DNA of 64,000 nucleotides from Paenibacillus oceani (GCF_014705615.1 NZ_JACXJA010000040.1:1-64000), one strand, 5' to 3'. Shown: positions 45,077 to 53,613, numbered from the stretch's first letter. The notes: generated by a model not told the origin, from the sequence alone. Numbers and translations: made by a program.

Positions 45077-46012
45077 CTACTTCCTCCATACGGGTGGAGT
45101 GACCACGTATTCCGGAACGCTGCGGAACCGCTCCGCGATCTCCTCCCGCAAACGGCCGGGCAGCGCCGGACCTTCGATCAGCTCGAGATTCGCTTTGACC
45201 TGCTCTGCCGTCTCGGCTCCGATGACGAGACTGTCCACTCCCTCCAAGTCACGGATGTAGGAGACGGCCATTTGCGCAATCGATACGCTGTAATTTTCGG
45301 AAAGGTCCTGCAGCAACCGGACCAGGCTCTTGGCTTCGTGCAGATGATCCGGCACTTCGTCTTCCTTCATATAAAGAAGTCCTTGCAAAAACACGCTGCG
45401 CACATAAACCGTCTTCCCCGCTCCGGCAAGTCTTCCCAAGCAGCCGTTCACAACCGGACGGTGGTCCAGAACGCTCATCGGCAGCTGGATCGCTTCATAA
45501 GCGGGATGGTCCAGATACACCGACAAATAACGGTACTCTTCCTCCGTATTGGTAGCGACGGATATGCCCGCCCGGCCGATTAGCCCTTCGCTCAGCATCG
45601 TCTGGAAAGCGGCCGTCACTTGATCGCCGAAGTGCTCCATGATCCGGGTATTGTGCAGCATCACGACCGGGATCGAATTCATCCGCAGGCGGGAAAGCGA
45701 TTGTTCGATACAGCTTCGCATCTCCCGTCCAATTTGTTCGCCGCTTGCTCCGGGCTCGGGATTCAGATGGATTTTCGTGACGATCGTAGGACGTTTTCCT
45801 TCAAAAAAACGACCCAGCACGTCTTCCGACTGCCCATAAGCAGCTGCCGTATCGTAGCAGACGACGCCGCCCTCCCAGGCTTCCCGCAAAATCCCGAAGC
45901 TGCGCTCCTCCGAAGGCATTCCTTCGCGGTTATGAATACCATACGGCAGGCCGAGCTGCACCGTGCCGAGAGTCAGCTTCGGTTGGCCGGTCGCGCGTTT
46001 TGTTTCCCCCAT
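45077..46012 (-). CDS. Aldo/keto reductase
   Basis: This is a 311-residue TIM-barrel NAD(P)H-dependent carbonyl reductase. The tetrad is visible: Asp and Tyr in YDTAAAYGQSED (about 50-55), Lys in IVTKIHL (about 78) and His in VVMLHNTR (about 117). The nucleotide-phosphate site is near SLVIGAETAEQVKANL (about 275). ATG 46012 has AGGAG at 7 bp. It is the last gene of a four-gene operon with an aldolase, an SDR and a Gfo/Idh enzyme, a set typical for breakdown of a sugar or sugar acid. Confidence 0.9.
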   Translation of the reverse strand: MGETKRATGQPKLTLGTVQLGLPYGIHNREGMPSEERSFGILREAWEGGVVCYDTAAAYGQSEDVLGRFFEGKRPTIVTKIHLNPEPGASGEQIGREMRSCIEQSLSRLRMNSIPVVMLHNTRIMEHFGDQVTAAFQTMLSEGLIGRAGISVATNTEEEYRYLSVYLDHPAYEAIQLPMSVLDHRPVVNGCLGRLAGAGKTVYVRSVFLQGLLYMKEDEVPDHLHEAKSLVRLLQDLSENYSVSIAQMAVSYIRDLEGVDSLVIGAETAEQVKANLELIEGPALPGRLREEIAERFRSVPEYVVTPPVWRK

Positions 46013-46114
46013 CGTGATTCTCCTTTTTGTTCGCCAGCGGGCTGCGGCTTCTCTCCGTGTCTGACTGCGTCTAACAGCCGCCAAACGCTTCTCTCTTCCT
46101 CTTCCAATCCGGCG

Positions 46115-46897
46115 TTATTTCGCCGTATATCCTCCGTCTACCGGCAGGTTGGCGCCCGTTATATAGGCAGATGCATCCGAAGCGAGAAAAACGACGCTGC
46201 CCATCAAGTCGGTCTTCCCCGCCATCCGGCCCAGCATCGTCCGCTCGCTGTACCGCTCGATAAACGCGTCCGGCGTACGGTGCGAAGCGAGCCCGCCCGG
46301 GCTGATGCAGTTGCAGCGGACATTGCTCGGACCATAATAGCTGGCCGCAAAGCGAGTGAAGTTAACCATCCCGCCTTTGTGGAAAAAGTAGTCCGGTACG
46401 AAGCCGTGGAAGCCCATATCTTTATAAAGCGAAGCGTCTGCGCCGACCATCCCCTGAATCGAGCCGATATTAATAATCGAACCCGAGCCCTGTTCGGCCA
46501 TCCGGTCCCCGAAGGCACGGGTAATGGCGAACAGCCCCGTCGCATTAATCCGCATGCTTTGGTCGAACGTCTCCAGCGGATCGTTCCAGTGCCCCATCGT
46601 ACGGGCTACCGCATTGTTTACGAGAATATCGATCCGCCCGTGGTCTGCGAGCAGTTTGTCTCTCAGCTCCAGGATCGACTTCTCCTGCTCCTGGTCGAGA
46701 CAGTAGGCGGAGATGCTCACGCCATCCTCCGCGAAGCTTTCCTTCAGCTCCGGCAGCCGTTCGCGGTCGCGCGAGGTCATGCTCGTAGCCGCTCCCGCCT
46801 GAGCGAGCGCCAGCGCGATTTGCCGGCCGTACAGTCCGGCCCCGCCGGTAACCAGCGCCACTTTCCCTTCCAGCGAAAACGATTGCAGAACGCTCAT
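46115..46897 (-). CDS. Short-chain dehydrogenase/reductase
   Basis: This is a 260-residue Rossmann enzyme. The cofactor loop TGGAGLYGRQIALAL is at about 17, NNAVA at about 95, the active-site Ser in NIGSIQGM (about 145), and Tyr/Lys in PDYFFHKGGMVNF (YxxxK, about 170). An insertion of about 15 residues lies between Ser and Tyr, longer than usual. Its ATG overlaps the TGA of the aldolase gene (ATGA). It probably oxidises a hydroxyl of the sugar-acid intermediate handled by the aldolase. It resembles the SDR at 54887, which lies in the other unit with the same operator. Confidence 0.9.
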   Translation of the reverse strand: MSVLQSFSLEGKVALVTGGAGLYGRQIALALAQAGAATSMTSRDRERLPELKESFAEDGVSISAYCLDQEQEKSILELRDKLLADHGRIDILVNNAVARTMGHWNDPLETFDQSMRINATGLFAITRAFGDRMAEQGSGSIINIGSIQGMVGADASLYKDMGFHGFVPDYFFHKGGMVNFTRFAASYYGPSNVRCNCISPGGLASHRTPDAFIERYSERTMLGRMAGKTDLMGSVVFLASDASAYITGANLPVDGGYTAK

Positions 46898-47733
46898 GTG
46901 GTTGCCTCCTTCGACAATCCGGCGTACACGCTTGCGACGTTGTCCACCTTCTGGTTGCGAAGCTCTCCCATGATCGACTTGTAATATTGCATCAGGGCGA
47001 CTACATCCGCGCCGATGCTGATGAAACGGTACCCCATAGCTATCAGCTCGGCGGAGTTGCCCGTAGAGCCGACCGTCCCGGCAATTTTGCCGTGCTTCAC
47101 AGCGAGCTCGGCGATCCGCTTGCGCGTCTCCAGCAGCAGCGGATGGTTCATCTGGCCGGGCGCCCCGATCGATTGGCTGAAGTCGCCGGGTCCGAAGAAG
47201 ATGATGTCCAGCCCCGGCAGGGCGATAATTTCTTCAAGCTCTCCCAGAGGCTCCACATCTTCAATCTGCAAAAGGTTAAACCGCTGCTCGTTCGCCTGCT
47301 TCAAATAATCGGCAAGCCCAAGGGCGCAGTAGCCTCCGTCGGCATTGCCACCGTCGACTGGTCGCAGCCCGAGCGGATGGAACTTCGTGCTGCGGATCAC
47401 CTCTCTCGCATCGGCTGCGCTCATAATGTGCGGCACCATAATCCCGGCCGCATCCATCTCCAGCGGACGGATGTAATCGCTGTAGCCGCCGCGGGCTACC
47501 CGCACGAGCGTATCGACGCCGTGCGCCTTCGCTGCGAGAATTTGCTTCTCGATCACCGACCAGTCGTTCGGCACATGCTCCATGTCGGTCCAGATGCAGT
47601 CGAAGCCGCTCATCGCCGCAATTTCCGCCGCCCGGGCATCCCCCAGATTAAGCTTCGTCGCATATACGACTTCTCCTGCCCTCAGCTTTTGCAGCACCCG
47701 GCTAGGGCGCATCGAAAAGGTCATTTCCGGCAT
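46894..47733 (-). CDS. HpcH/HpaI-family class II aldolase
   Basis: This is a 279-residue metal-dependent aldolase that splits 2-keto-3-deoxy or 4-hydroxy-2-keto acids to pyruvate and an aldehyde. Visible are the base His in DMEHVPND (about 52), Arg in VRVARGGYSDYIRPLEMDAAGIMVPH (about 78), metal-binding Glu in LQIEDVEPL (about 160) and Asp in FFGPGDFSQSIG (about 185). It overlaps both neighbours (13 bp with the Gfo/Idh gene and 4 bp with the SDR gene), so the three proteins are made together. Confidence 0.92.
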   Translation of the reverse strand: MPEMTFSMRPSRVLQKLRAGEVVYATKLNLGDARAAEIAAMSGFDCIWTDMEHVPNDWSVIEKQILAAKAHGVDTLVRVARGGYSDYIRPLEMDAAGIMVPHIMSAADAREVIRSTKFHPLGLRPVDGGNADGGYCALGLADYLKQANEQRFNLLQIEDVEPLGELEEIIALPGLDIIFFGPGDFSQSIGAPGQMNHPLLLETRKRIAELAVKHGKIAGTVGSTGNSAELIAMGYRFISIGADVVALMQYYKSIMGELRNQKVDNVASVYAGLSKEATT

Positions 47734-48827
47734 CGTTTACCCTCCTGTAAATCGTGTAAGTCAGGACCGATTTCCGACAACGCGATTTCGCGTCCGTCCT
47801 GCTCGCGGCTTCGAATGCCGGCTATAATCATCTTCATCAGTTCGGCGGTTTCCGAGAACGGAAACGGACGTATTCCCGTCCGTAAGTAATCGATAAAGCT
47901 TTGCAACTGCGCCTTGAACGAATAAAACGTATCCTGAAACGGGACAAACGCATGCTCCGCCGTACCGCACAGCTGTAGCAGCCCGAACGATCCGTACATG
48001 TCGGCGTGTGCCGCTACGACGATATCGGCTCCGCTGACGTGCTTGATATGCACGACATTCCGCTCCGCCGTACCGGTATTGCGCACTGAGACGAAGCCCG
48101 GGCCGAAGATCGGATAGATCGCCTCCAAGGCGTGAATGCCGTACCGTTCCCACGATTTCGGAGTCGTGATGGTCGCGAACCGGACTTTGCCCAGATTGTG
48201 CGTCGATTTCCGGTACGGTGCGAATTCCTTGCTGTAGCGCATACTGCTGGAGGACAAGATCGGCTTCCCTTGCCCGATCCAGCTTGCGAATGTACGCAAG
48301 TCGTGCTCGTTGTCCACAAGCGGCTTATCGACGAAGACGGGAATTCCCGCTTCGACGAACGGACGGCACCGCTCGACATGCTCATGCCCTTTGTCCGTAG
48401 CGACGATAACCGCATCCACCTTGCCGATGACGTCTTCCGGCCGGCTTGCCACGTTCGGAATAAGCGACGCTTTCGCGACGCGTACCGCATCCTCCGGGTC
48501 GTCCGTCCAGATATGCGTCACTTGCGCTCCCCCGATCCGAAGCGAATGCTTCGACTTTTTATCCAGATAAGCGGGGATTCCCGGAAATGGACACCGCTTC
48601 ATCTCCTCCGGATCGTACCCGTTAAAGATCGCGCTCCACGAATACGGGTGTCCGTTGCCGTCGACCATCCCTAACATGGCAAGCCGTATGGGCGCTTGCC
48701 GGACGAGCGGCCGGCTGGCGTTCTTATCGATCTTATCCTTTGTCGTCTTATTGATCGTTTCTCTTGAAGTTCTATCGATCGTTTCCCCTGAAGTCCTATC
48801 GGTTTCAGTCCTATCCGCTTCTGTCAT
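47721..48827 (-). CDS. Gfo/Idh/MocA-family oxidoreductase with repetitive N-terminal leader
   Basis: This is a 368-residue enzyme. The Rossmann part begins only at about residue 47 (IRLAMLGMVDGNGHPYSW), and the catalytic Lys is in VFVDKPLVDN (about 170). Before it lies a 40-residue polar leader built of 8-residue units of the type DRTSGETI / DRTSRETI / NKTTKDKI, encoded by 24-bp tandem repeats. ATG 48827 has GGAGAGG before it, so the leader is probably translated; a downstream start is possible but no site is seen. First gene of the IclR-type operon with aldolase, SDR and AKR. Confidence 0.85.
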   Translation of the reverse strand: MTEADRTETDRTSGETIDRTSRETINKTTKDKIDKNASRPLVRQAPIRLAMLGMVDGNGHPYSWSAIFNGYDPEEMKRCPFPGIPAYLDKKSKHSLRIGGAQVTHIWTDDPEDAVRVAKASLIPNVASRPEDVIGKVDAVIVATDKGHEHVERCRPFVEAGIPVFVDKPLVDNEHDLRTFASWIGQGKPILSSSSMRYSKEFAPYRKSTHNLGKVRFATITTPKSWERYGIHALEAIYPIFGPGFVSVRNTGTAERNVVHIKHVSGADIVVAAHADMYGSFGLLQLCGTAEHAFVPFQDTFYSFKAQLQSFIDYLRTGIRPFPFSETAELMKMIIAGIRSREQDGREIALSEIGPDLHDLQEGKRCRK

Positions 48828-48861
48828 ATCCGTTTCCTCTCCTGGATGAACAGTCTTTAAC

Positions 48862-48939
48862 GTCTCTTATTATGAGACTATGTATCCATTATTAACCACA
48901 ATATCATTATATCCGACTTTGGAAGGGCTGTAAATCTTC
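48862..48939 (-). promoter_or_regulatory. Promoter and IclR-type operator of the Gfo/Idh-aldolase-SDR-AKR operon
   Basis: On the minus strand TTTACA (48929-48934)-N17-TATAAT (48906-48911). Twenty-seven bases downstream is the operator GTCTC-TTATTAT-GAGAC (48862-48878), whose arms are perfect inverted repeats. Promoter spacing, -35 context (GATTTACAGCCC) and operator are shared with 55749-55828. Confidence 0.7.
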
Positions 48940-49411
48940 ATTTACGCCTCATTTCCTGACGGCTCCTCATCCATCGGACACATTCGCCGGATAACGCTGT
49001 CTTTTCCGTTTTTGCAGCAATGTCGCGATATTTCATGTTTTCATTTTTATAAAAAGAAGTTAGCTTGAAGACTTAGATGCATCGTAGCACAATTAGAGAC
49101 ATCGTTGCATCTATTTCGAGGGAAATTCAATAACGAAGCAAAGAAGCCAGGAAGATGGCAGATCCAAGCAATGGCAGCCGGAGAGAGCCGCTTACTCTGC
49201 TCGGCCCAACCGCACGGCCGCTACCTTGTATTCGGCGGTTGGAACCGGGCGAGTCGGCCTCTTGGCCGAATTCAGGCCGTTCGCTAATCCAATAGCGGTC
49301 GGGCAATGCAGTAGGGATGGGCTGCTCTCTAGGGTCCCGCAGGTCACATTCGTTTCGCCGAAAACGTAATGCGTACGGGCTCTATGACAAAATAAAAGTC
49401 TTTCGCACCCT

Positions 49412-49585
49412 CCCTCTATTTTCGGCAAATGGGGACGATTGGGACGAATAGGGGTGGTTTGCACCCCTTATTTCAGCCAACGGGTCGGGACTGCACCCTT
49501 TCACCGATATTAGTAGCTCCAAACCTCTCTTATTACGGGGCCAAGCGGATTTTCGAACAAAATAAAAGCTGCAAACCGCTCTTAC
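49412..49585 (-). repeat. Dispersed ~175-bp intergenic repeat, copy B (inverted)
   Basis: The reverse complement starts TAAGAGCGGTTTGCAGC and ends CCCCATTTGCCGAAAATAGA. It aligns along its length with 2558-2732, with many shared blocks and few gaps. It is bordered by no target-site duplication or transposase that I can see. Confidence 0.75.
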
Positions 49586-49630
49586 CTGCTTCTTATCCGC
49601 CTCTTACCACTCATTTCCACGCATTTCCGC

Positions 49631-49670
49631 TACTATCCACTGCTATCCACTGCTATCCACTGCTATCCGC
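49631..49670 (+). repeat. 10-bp tandem repeat, four copies
   Basis: TACTATCCAC, TGCTATCCAC, TGCTATCCAC, TGCTATCCGC, exactly in step. Period close to one DNA turn. Confidence 0.85.
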
Positions 49671-49773
49671 TCCGCTCTTATCCGGTTCCCCTCTTGCCCA
49701 TAAGCAGGCAAGCAAGACCGAGCTGCCCCGCCACGATGAACGGCCTTGCGGAACCTGTCTCCATTAAGAAAAG

Positions 49774-49797
49774 CCGTCCGGAAAAGCGTCCGGACGG
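49774..49797. terminator. Orphan terminator-like hairpin
   Basis: CCGTCCGGA-AAAGCG-TCCGGACGG, with TCCTTT on the plus side and CTTTTCTT on the minus side. No gene ends nearby on either strand, so it may be the remnant of a lost gene or belong to an unannotated small RNA. Confidence 0.55.
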
Positions 49798-49899
49798 TCC
49801 TTTGACGTGTAAAACCCATACGTTTGTACGTTGGAAGGGAATGGGTACCTTCGCCCCAGCCGCTCGGCCTCAGTCGTGTTGTCTGCATGCGGTGGGTCG

Positions 49900-50082
49900 C
49901 TAACGAACCCAGCACTCGTTATCAGTGCCGAATGCGGACGTTTGAAGCTGTAACGAACTCTTGTATGGTTATTCCCTGCAAATCGGATCGTTTTTTCCAC
50001 TTCCGGTTCGATAACGATCCTCGGATTCGTTACGTCTGGAATAACGTTGTTTTTCAGCCATAAGCACGATCCGATTCGTTAG
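49900..50082. repeat. Second dispersed motif family with inverted ends
   Basis: The left end CTAACGAACCCAGCACTCG (from 49900) and the right end ATAAGCACGATCCGATTCG, finishing TTAG at 50082, are related inverted repeats about 180 bp apart. Internal relatives lie at 49950 and 50009. Two direct copies of the same motif occur at 56264-56286 and 56313-56335 (ATAAGAGCGATGGGGTTCG-TTAG). Confidence 0.55.
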
Positions 50083-50182
50083 TCATCGGACCTGCTGCTT
50101 CGAAGCTTACAAGCTTGCTCCCCACCTTCCGGAGAATTTGTTTACCCGAAGGAAGCAGCTTCCCTCCCTTCCTTCTCCTTTC

Positions 50183-50243
50183 GGCAAAAAAAAGAATCCC
50201 GTCCAGGCACGGAACGACCGTCCGAGCCCTTGGCGGGATTTAT
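50183..50243 (-). terminator. Terminator of the small membrane protein gene
   Basis: On the minus strand ATCCCGCC pairs with GGACGGGAT across a structured loop, followed by TCTTTTTTTT. Confidence 0.65.
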
Positions 50244-50293
50244 CATTGTTAGTTATCCGCGTCCGCATACGGCAGCGGTATGGCTGCAAGGCG

Positions 50294-50518
50294 TCACAAG
50301 TGGAACAAGGAAGAAGTGGAAATCAAATAATACAGCATTCTGCCCAAGAAGAGCAGCAGGACGATGCCGATCATCGCTGCCGTCGGAGCGAGACAGACGA
50401 ATAAAATCATCGAAGCGCCCGCTTCGCCCTTTAACGTATCTCTGAACACGATTTTCCATATGAAGTATAAAGCGACGAGCGTCATGCCCAATAAAATTTT
50501 GGCCGCCAAAGGCGTCAT
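50294..50518 (-). CDS. Small two-helix membrane protein, unknown
   Basis: This is a 74-residue protein. ATG 50518 follows GGGAGG at 7-8 bp. Helix 1 is at about 5-23 (AAKILLGMTLVALYFIWKIVF) and helix 2 at about 37-63 (MILFVCLAPTAAMIGIVLLLFLGRMLYYLI), joined by a short polar turn RDTLKGEAG. The end TSSLFHL is polar. I do not recognise a family. A terminator follows, supporting a real gene. Confidence 0.6.
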   Translation of the reverse strand: MTPLAAKILLGMTLVALYFIWKIVFRDTLKGEAGASMILFVCLAPTAAMIGIVLLLFLGRMLYYLISTSSLFHL

Positions 50519-50702
50519 CGTAAAGCCTCCCTTCATTCTATAGGGGATGTGTCAATTATACGATATTACTGGTTATTTTTGTATGATTAATTTACATTTT
50601 TTCTAACCGTTCCTTCGCCCTCAGGACAAGGAAATAGTTTACAGCGATCGGGGGCATACTATCCGCATCTATCGACATTACAACCAAAGGAGAAAGATCG
50701 CT

Positions 50703-50996
50703 ATGAGAGAGATGCTGAACAAAGCCGTTTCCCTGGGGTTCGGCCTCGCAGCCGCAAGCAAGGAGCAGATCGAAAAGCTGGCCGAAGAATGGGTCAAAAA
50801 AGGCGAGCTGAGCCGGGCCGAATCGAAGGAATTCGTCGAGGAATTGGTGAAGAAAGGCGAGGAAGCGCGGGATAAAGCCGACTCGATGATTCGTGACCGC
50901 GTCCAATCGATGCTCGGAGAAGACCGATATGCCACCAAAGAGGAGCTGGAACGGCTGGAGCGCAGGCTTGACGCGCTGGAGCTTAAGCTGTCTTAA
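50703..50996 (+). CDS. Phasin-superfamily / PhaR-like coiled-coil protein
   Basis: This is a 97-residue helical protein: LGFGLAAASKEQIEKLAEEWVKKGELSRAESKEFVEELVKKGEEARDK, then a second coiled coil EELERLERRLDALELKL. This is the pattern of small proteins annotated as polyhydroxyalkanoate synthesis regulators or phasins, which in Bacillota are commonly found beside AarF/UbiB kinases, as here (next gene 190 bp downstream). ATG 50703 follows AAAGGAGAAAG. Function not established. Confidence 0.78.
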   Translation: MREMLNKAVSLGFGLAAASKEQIEKLAEEWVKKGELSRAESKEFVEELVKKGEEARDKADSMIRDRVQSMLGEDRYATKEELERLERRLDALELKLS

Positions 50997-51052
50997 GACC
51001 GGGCGGGCTTATCCGTAAAGTGATGGATATTAATCCACACAGCAGCATCGGG

Positions 51053-51152
51053 CAATTCTGCGGCCGGACGAGCCTGAGCAGCGCGGGCTGCTCGGTCAAG
51101 GCCAATTCCGCGGTCGGACGAGCCCGGACGGAGCGGGCTGCTCCTGTGCGCC
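51053..51152 (+). repeat. 50-bp tandem duplication upstream of the AarF gene
   Basis: Two units start at 51053 (CAATTCTGCGGCCGGACGAG) and 51103 (CAATTCCGCGGTCGGACGAG) and both contain GCGGGCTGCTC. They end 38 bp before the AarF start, so they may form leader hairpins. Confidence 0.65.
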
Positions 51153-51189
51153 CTACGGCTCGTTTTAGTTTATCGGAAGGAGGGAACGC

Positions 51190-52863
51190 ATGGACGTAGG
51201 GAAAAAGCTTAGGCATCTGCACCGGTACCAGGAAATCGCCAGGGCGTTCGTTCGCAACGGCTTCGGTTATGTGGCCAAAGAGCTGGGGCTGCCGGAAACG
51301 CTGCCGTATCTCCGCCGGAAGACTCAGGAGCCGTCGCCCGGCAAAACGCTCTCGGAGCGAATCCGGCTGTTTCTCGAAGAGCTCGGGCCGACCTTCGTGA
51401 AGCTGGGGCAGATCGCCAGCACCCGTCCCGACCTGATACCTCCCGAGCTGATCGTCGAGCTGGAACGGCTGCAGGACCGGGTCGCTCCGTTTCCGTTCGA
51501 GCAGGCGGCCCATATTATCGAGGAAGAGCTCGGAGCCTCGCTCTCCCGGCTTTTTGCAGAATTCGAGGAAACCCCTATGGCCGCCGCTTCGATCGGTCAA
51601 GTATACCGGGCCTTACTGCCGGACGGCGCCGCCGTAGCAGTCAAAGTGCAGCGCCCCAATATCCGGACGGCCATCGAGACCGACCTCGACATCCTGATGG
51701 AGCTTGCCAAGCTGGCGGAGCACCGGATGGAGTGGGCCCGTTCCTACCGGCTCGCGGATATGGTGGAGGAGATGGCCAAAGCTTTGCTGAAGGAGCTCGA
51801 TTACGAAGCCGAGGCGCGCAATACGGAGAAATGTGCGGCGATATGCAGCAAGCTGCGTTATATCCGGATTCCCGGCGTGTACCGCAAACTTTCCTCCAAA
51901 AAAGTGCTGACGATGGAATTCGTCGACGGCATCAAGCTGTCCGACCAGCAGCGTCTGCTGGAAGCGGGCTGCGACCGGAAACTGCTTGCGGAGCGGTATG
52001 CGACGGCGATTCTGCATCAAGTACTGATCGACGGCTTCTTCCACGGCGATCCACACCCGGGTAACGTATTGGCGCTGCCGGACGGCAAGCTGGCGCTCCT
52101 CGACTTCGGCATGGTCGGCAAGCTGTCCCCGGAGATGAAGCACCATTTCGCCTCGTTTGTCATCGCCCTGCGCAATCAGAGCACAAGCGGCGTCATTCGG
52201 GCGATTTTCCGGATGGGACTCGTGCCGGACGAGACCGATCTGCAAGAGCTGCGGGCCGATGTCGACGAGATGCGCGACAAATATTACAAAGTGCCGCTGA
52301 AGGAGGTCAGCATGGGCGAAGCCGTCAACGACTTGTTCGCCCTGGCGCTCCGGCACAATATCCGCATCCCGGCGGATTTGACGCTGCTCGGCAAAACGTT
52401 TCTGACGATGGAGGGCGTCGTCACCGCGCTCGACCCGTCGTTCAGCATCTTCGATGTCGCCGAGCCGTTCGGACGCCGCCTCCTGCTGGAGCGGTTCGAT
52501 CCCCGCCGTGCAGCCTCCGCCTGGCTGCGCCACATTCCCGATTATGTGGACATGCTGAACGAGCTGCCGATGAGGCTGCGCGACCTGATGACGCTTGCGC
52601 GCAAGGGCAAGATCGGGCTTGAGGTTACCGCCCCCGACCTGGAATGGATGATGAAGAAGATGGACCGGATCGTCAACCGGATCTCGTTCAGCATCGTCCT
52701 GCTGTCGTTCTGCATCATCATGGTCGGTCTGATGATCGCTTTGTCGATGGGCAACCCGGACACGGTGCTGTGGAAAATTCCGGTTATCGAGATTGGCTTC
52801 GGGTTTGCTCTGATCATGTTCGGCTGGTTGTTCATCGCAATCTTCCGTTCCGGCCGGTTTTAG
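51190..52863 (+). CDS. ABC1/UbiB (AarF)-family atypical kinase
   Basis: This is a 557-residue membrane-associated kinase-like protein. Family motifs are KxGQ in FVKLGQIASTRPDLIPPE (about 70), the Ala-rich nucleotide loop AAASIGQVYRA (about 136) in place of the Gly loop, VAVKVQRP (about 153), HGDPHPGNVL (about 284), and LLDFGMVGKL (about 303). Two membrane helices lie at the C-terminus (SIVLLSFCIIMVGLMIALSM and IGFGFALIMFGWLFIAIF). UbiB proteins affect isoprenoid-quinone lipid handling. A menaquinone-related role is possible in this organism. GGAAGGAGG precedes the ATG. Confidence 0.92.
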   Translation: MDVGKKLRHLHRYQEIARAFVRNGFGYVAKELGLPETLPYLRRKTQEPSPGKTLSERIRLFLEELGPTFVKLGQIASTRPDLIPPELIVELERLQDRVAPFPFEQAAHIIEEELGASLSRLFAEFEETPMAAASIGQVYRALLPDGAAVAVKVQRPNIRTAIETDLDILMELAKLAEHRMEWARSYRLADMVEEMAKALLKELDYEAEARNTEKCAAICSKLRYIRIPGVYRKLSSKKVLTMEFVDGIKLSDQQRLLEAGCDRKLLAERYATAILHQVLIDGFFHGDPHPGNVLALPDGKLALLDFGMVGKLSPEMKHHFASFVIALRNQSTSGVIRAIFRMGLVPDETDLQELRADVDEMRDKYYKVPLKEVSMGEAVNDLFALALRHNIRIPADLTLLGKTFLTMEGVVTALDPSFSIFDVAEPFGRRLLLERFDPRRAASAWLRHIPDYVDMLNELPMRLRDLMTLARKGKIGLEVTAPDLEWMMKKMDRIVNRISFSIVLLSFCIIMVGLMIALSMGNPDTVLWKIPVIEIGFGFALIMFGWLFIAIFRSGRF

Positions 52864-52976
52864 CCGAAAACAACTTTACAACTCGGGCGGTTCCAACTAC
52901 AATGAACTTCGACAACACGAAGCCGTTCATCAGGTACGGACAGATCAGCCGCATGATTGTAAAAGGAGAGATTGCC

Positions 52977-53429
52977 ATGATACTAGATTCAGTTGCCCGG
53001 CTCGGCTCGTACAAAGCGATCAGCCCCCGGTTCCAGCAAGCGATCGACTTTCTGAACGCCAACGATCTGCACACGCTGGAGCTCGGCAAATATGAGATCG
53101 ACGGCCCGCACTTGTTCGCCATCGTACAGGAGTACGAGACGAAACGGAAGGAAGACAGCATCTGGGAAGCGCACCGCAAATACGCGGATATCCAGATCGT
53201 AGTCGAGGGCGAGGAACTGCTCGGACATGCCCCAATCGAGACGGCGGAAGAAACGACCGCTTACAAGGAAGATTCCGATTATGCGCTGTATTCCGCGAAC
53301 GGCAATTACTTCAAGCTGGATGCCGGCTACTTCGCATTTTTTGCGCCGCATGACGTCCATAGCCCTTGTGTAGCGGTCGATGAACCGAGCAAGGTCCGGA
53401 AAGTCGTCATCAAAGTGGCGATGGACTAA
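52977..53429 (+). CDS. YhcH/YjgK/YiaL-family (DUF386) beta-subunit-like protein
   Basis: This is a 150-residue cupin-like protein. The typical core is DFLNANDLHTLELGKYEIDGPHLFAIVQEYETK...WEAHRKYADIQIVVEGEELLGHAP and FFAPHDVHSPCVAV with conserved His residues that bind a metal. Relatives (NanQ) help sialic-acid anomer conversion in E. coli and are found in sugar operons. ATG 52977 follows AAAGGAG. It lies about 110 bp after the AarF gene and shares its terminator. Together with nagA on the opposite strand it hints at amino-sugar use nearby. Confidence 0.88.
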   Translation: MILDSVARLGSYKAISPRFQQAIDFLNANDLHTLELGKYEIDGPHLFAIVQEYETKRKEDSIWEAHRKYADIQIVVEGEELLGHAPIETAEETTAYKEDSDYALYSANGNYFKLDAGYFAFFAPHDVHSPCVAVDEPSKVRKVVIKVAMD

Positions 53430-53490
53430 TCTCCGTCTCCGCAGCCGTGAGCAGCCGGGTTCTCTCAAGCCCGGCTGTCCCGACCCCAAC

Positions 53491-53536
53491 GCGGACGCTC
53501 CCTACCTGATTGCAGGTACGCGGGCGTCCGCTTTTG
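53491..53536 (+). terminator. Rho-independent terminator after YhcH gene
   Basis: GCGGACGC (53491-53498) pairs with GCGTCCGC (53524-53531), followed by TTTTG. Confidence 0.75.
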
Positions 53537-53613
53537 TCGTTTTCTGAATCGCAGACCAGATCGTTTTCCCATCACGTGCATGAGCACCTCGGTTCCCCTG
53601 CCAGGAAGTCGAA

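Larger units (their letters stand above)
48940..50293. repeat. 1.35-kb non-coding region dense in repeats
   Basis: No gene is supported here. In order: 17-bp direct repeats TTAGATGCATCGTAGCA / TTAGAGACATCGTTGCA with a 20-bp period (49073-49109); copy B of the 175-bp repeat, inverted (49412-49585); four 10-bp tandem units TGCTATCCAC (49631-49670); an orphan terminator-like hairpin (49774-49797); and several copies of a CTAACGAAC...CGTTAT motif between 49900 and 50082. A terminator for the small membrane protein gene closes the region. Confidence 0.65.

Noticed and set aside
49073-49109. Possible CRISPR-like direct repeats (17-bp units, 20-bp period)
   Set aside because: Only two copies, spacer of 3 bp, no cas genes anywhere in the window.
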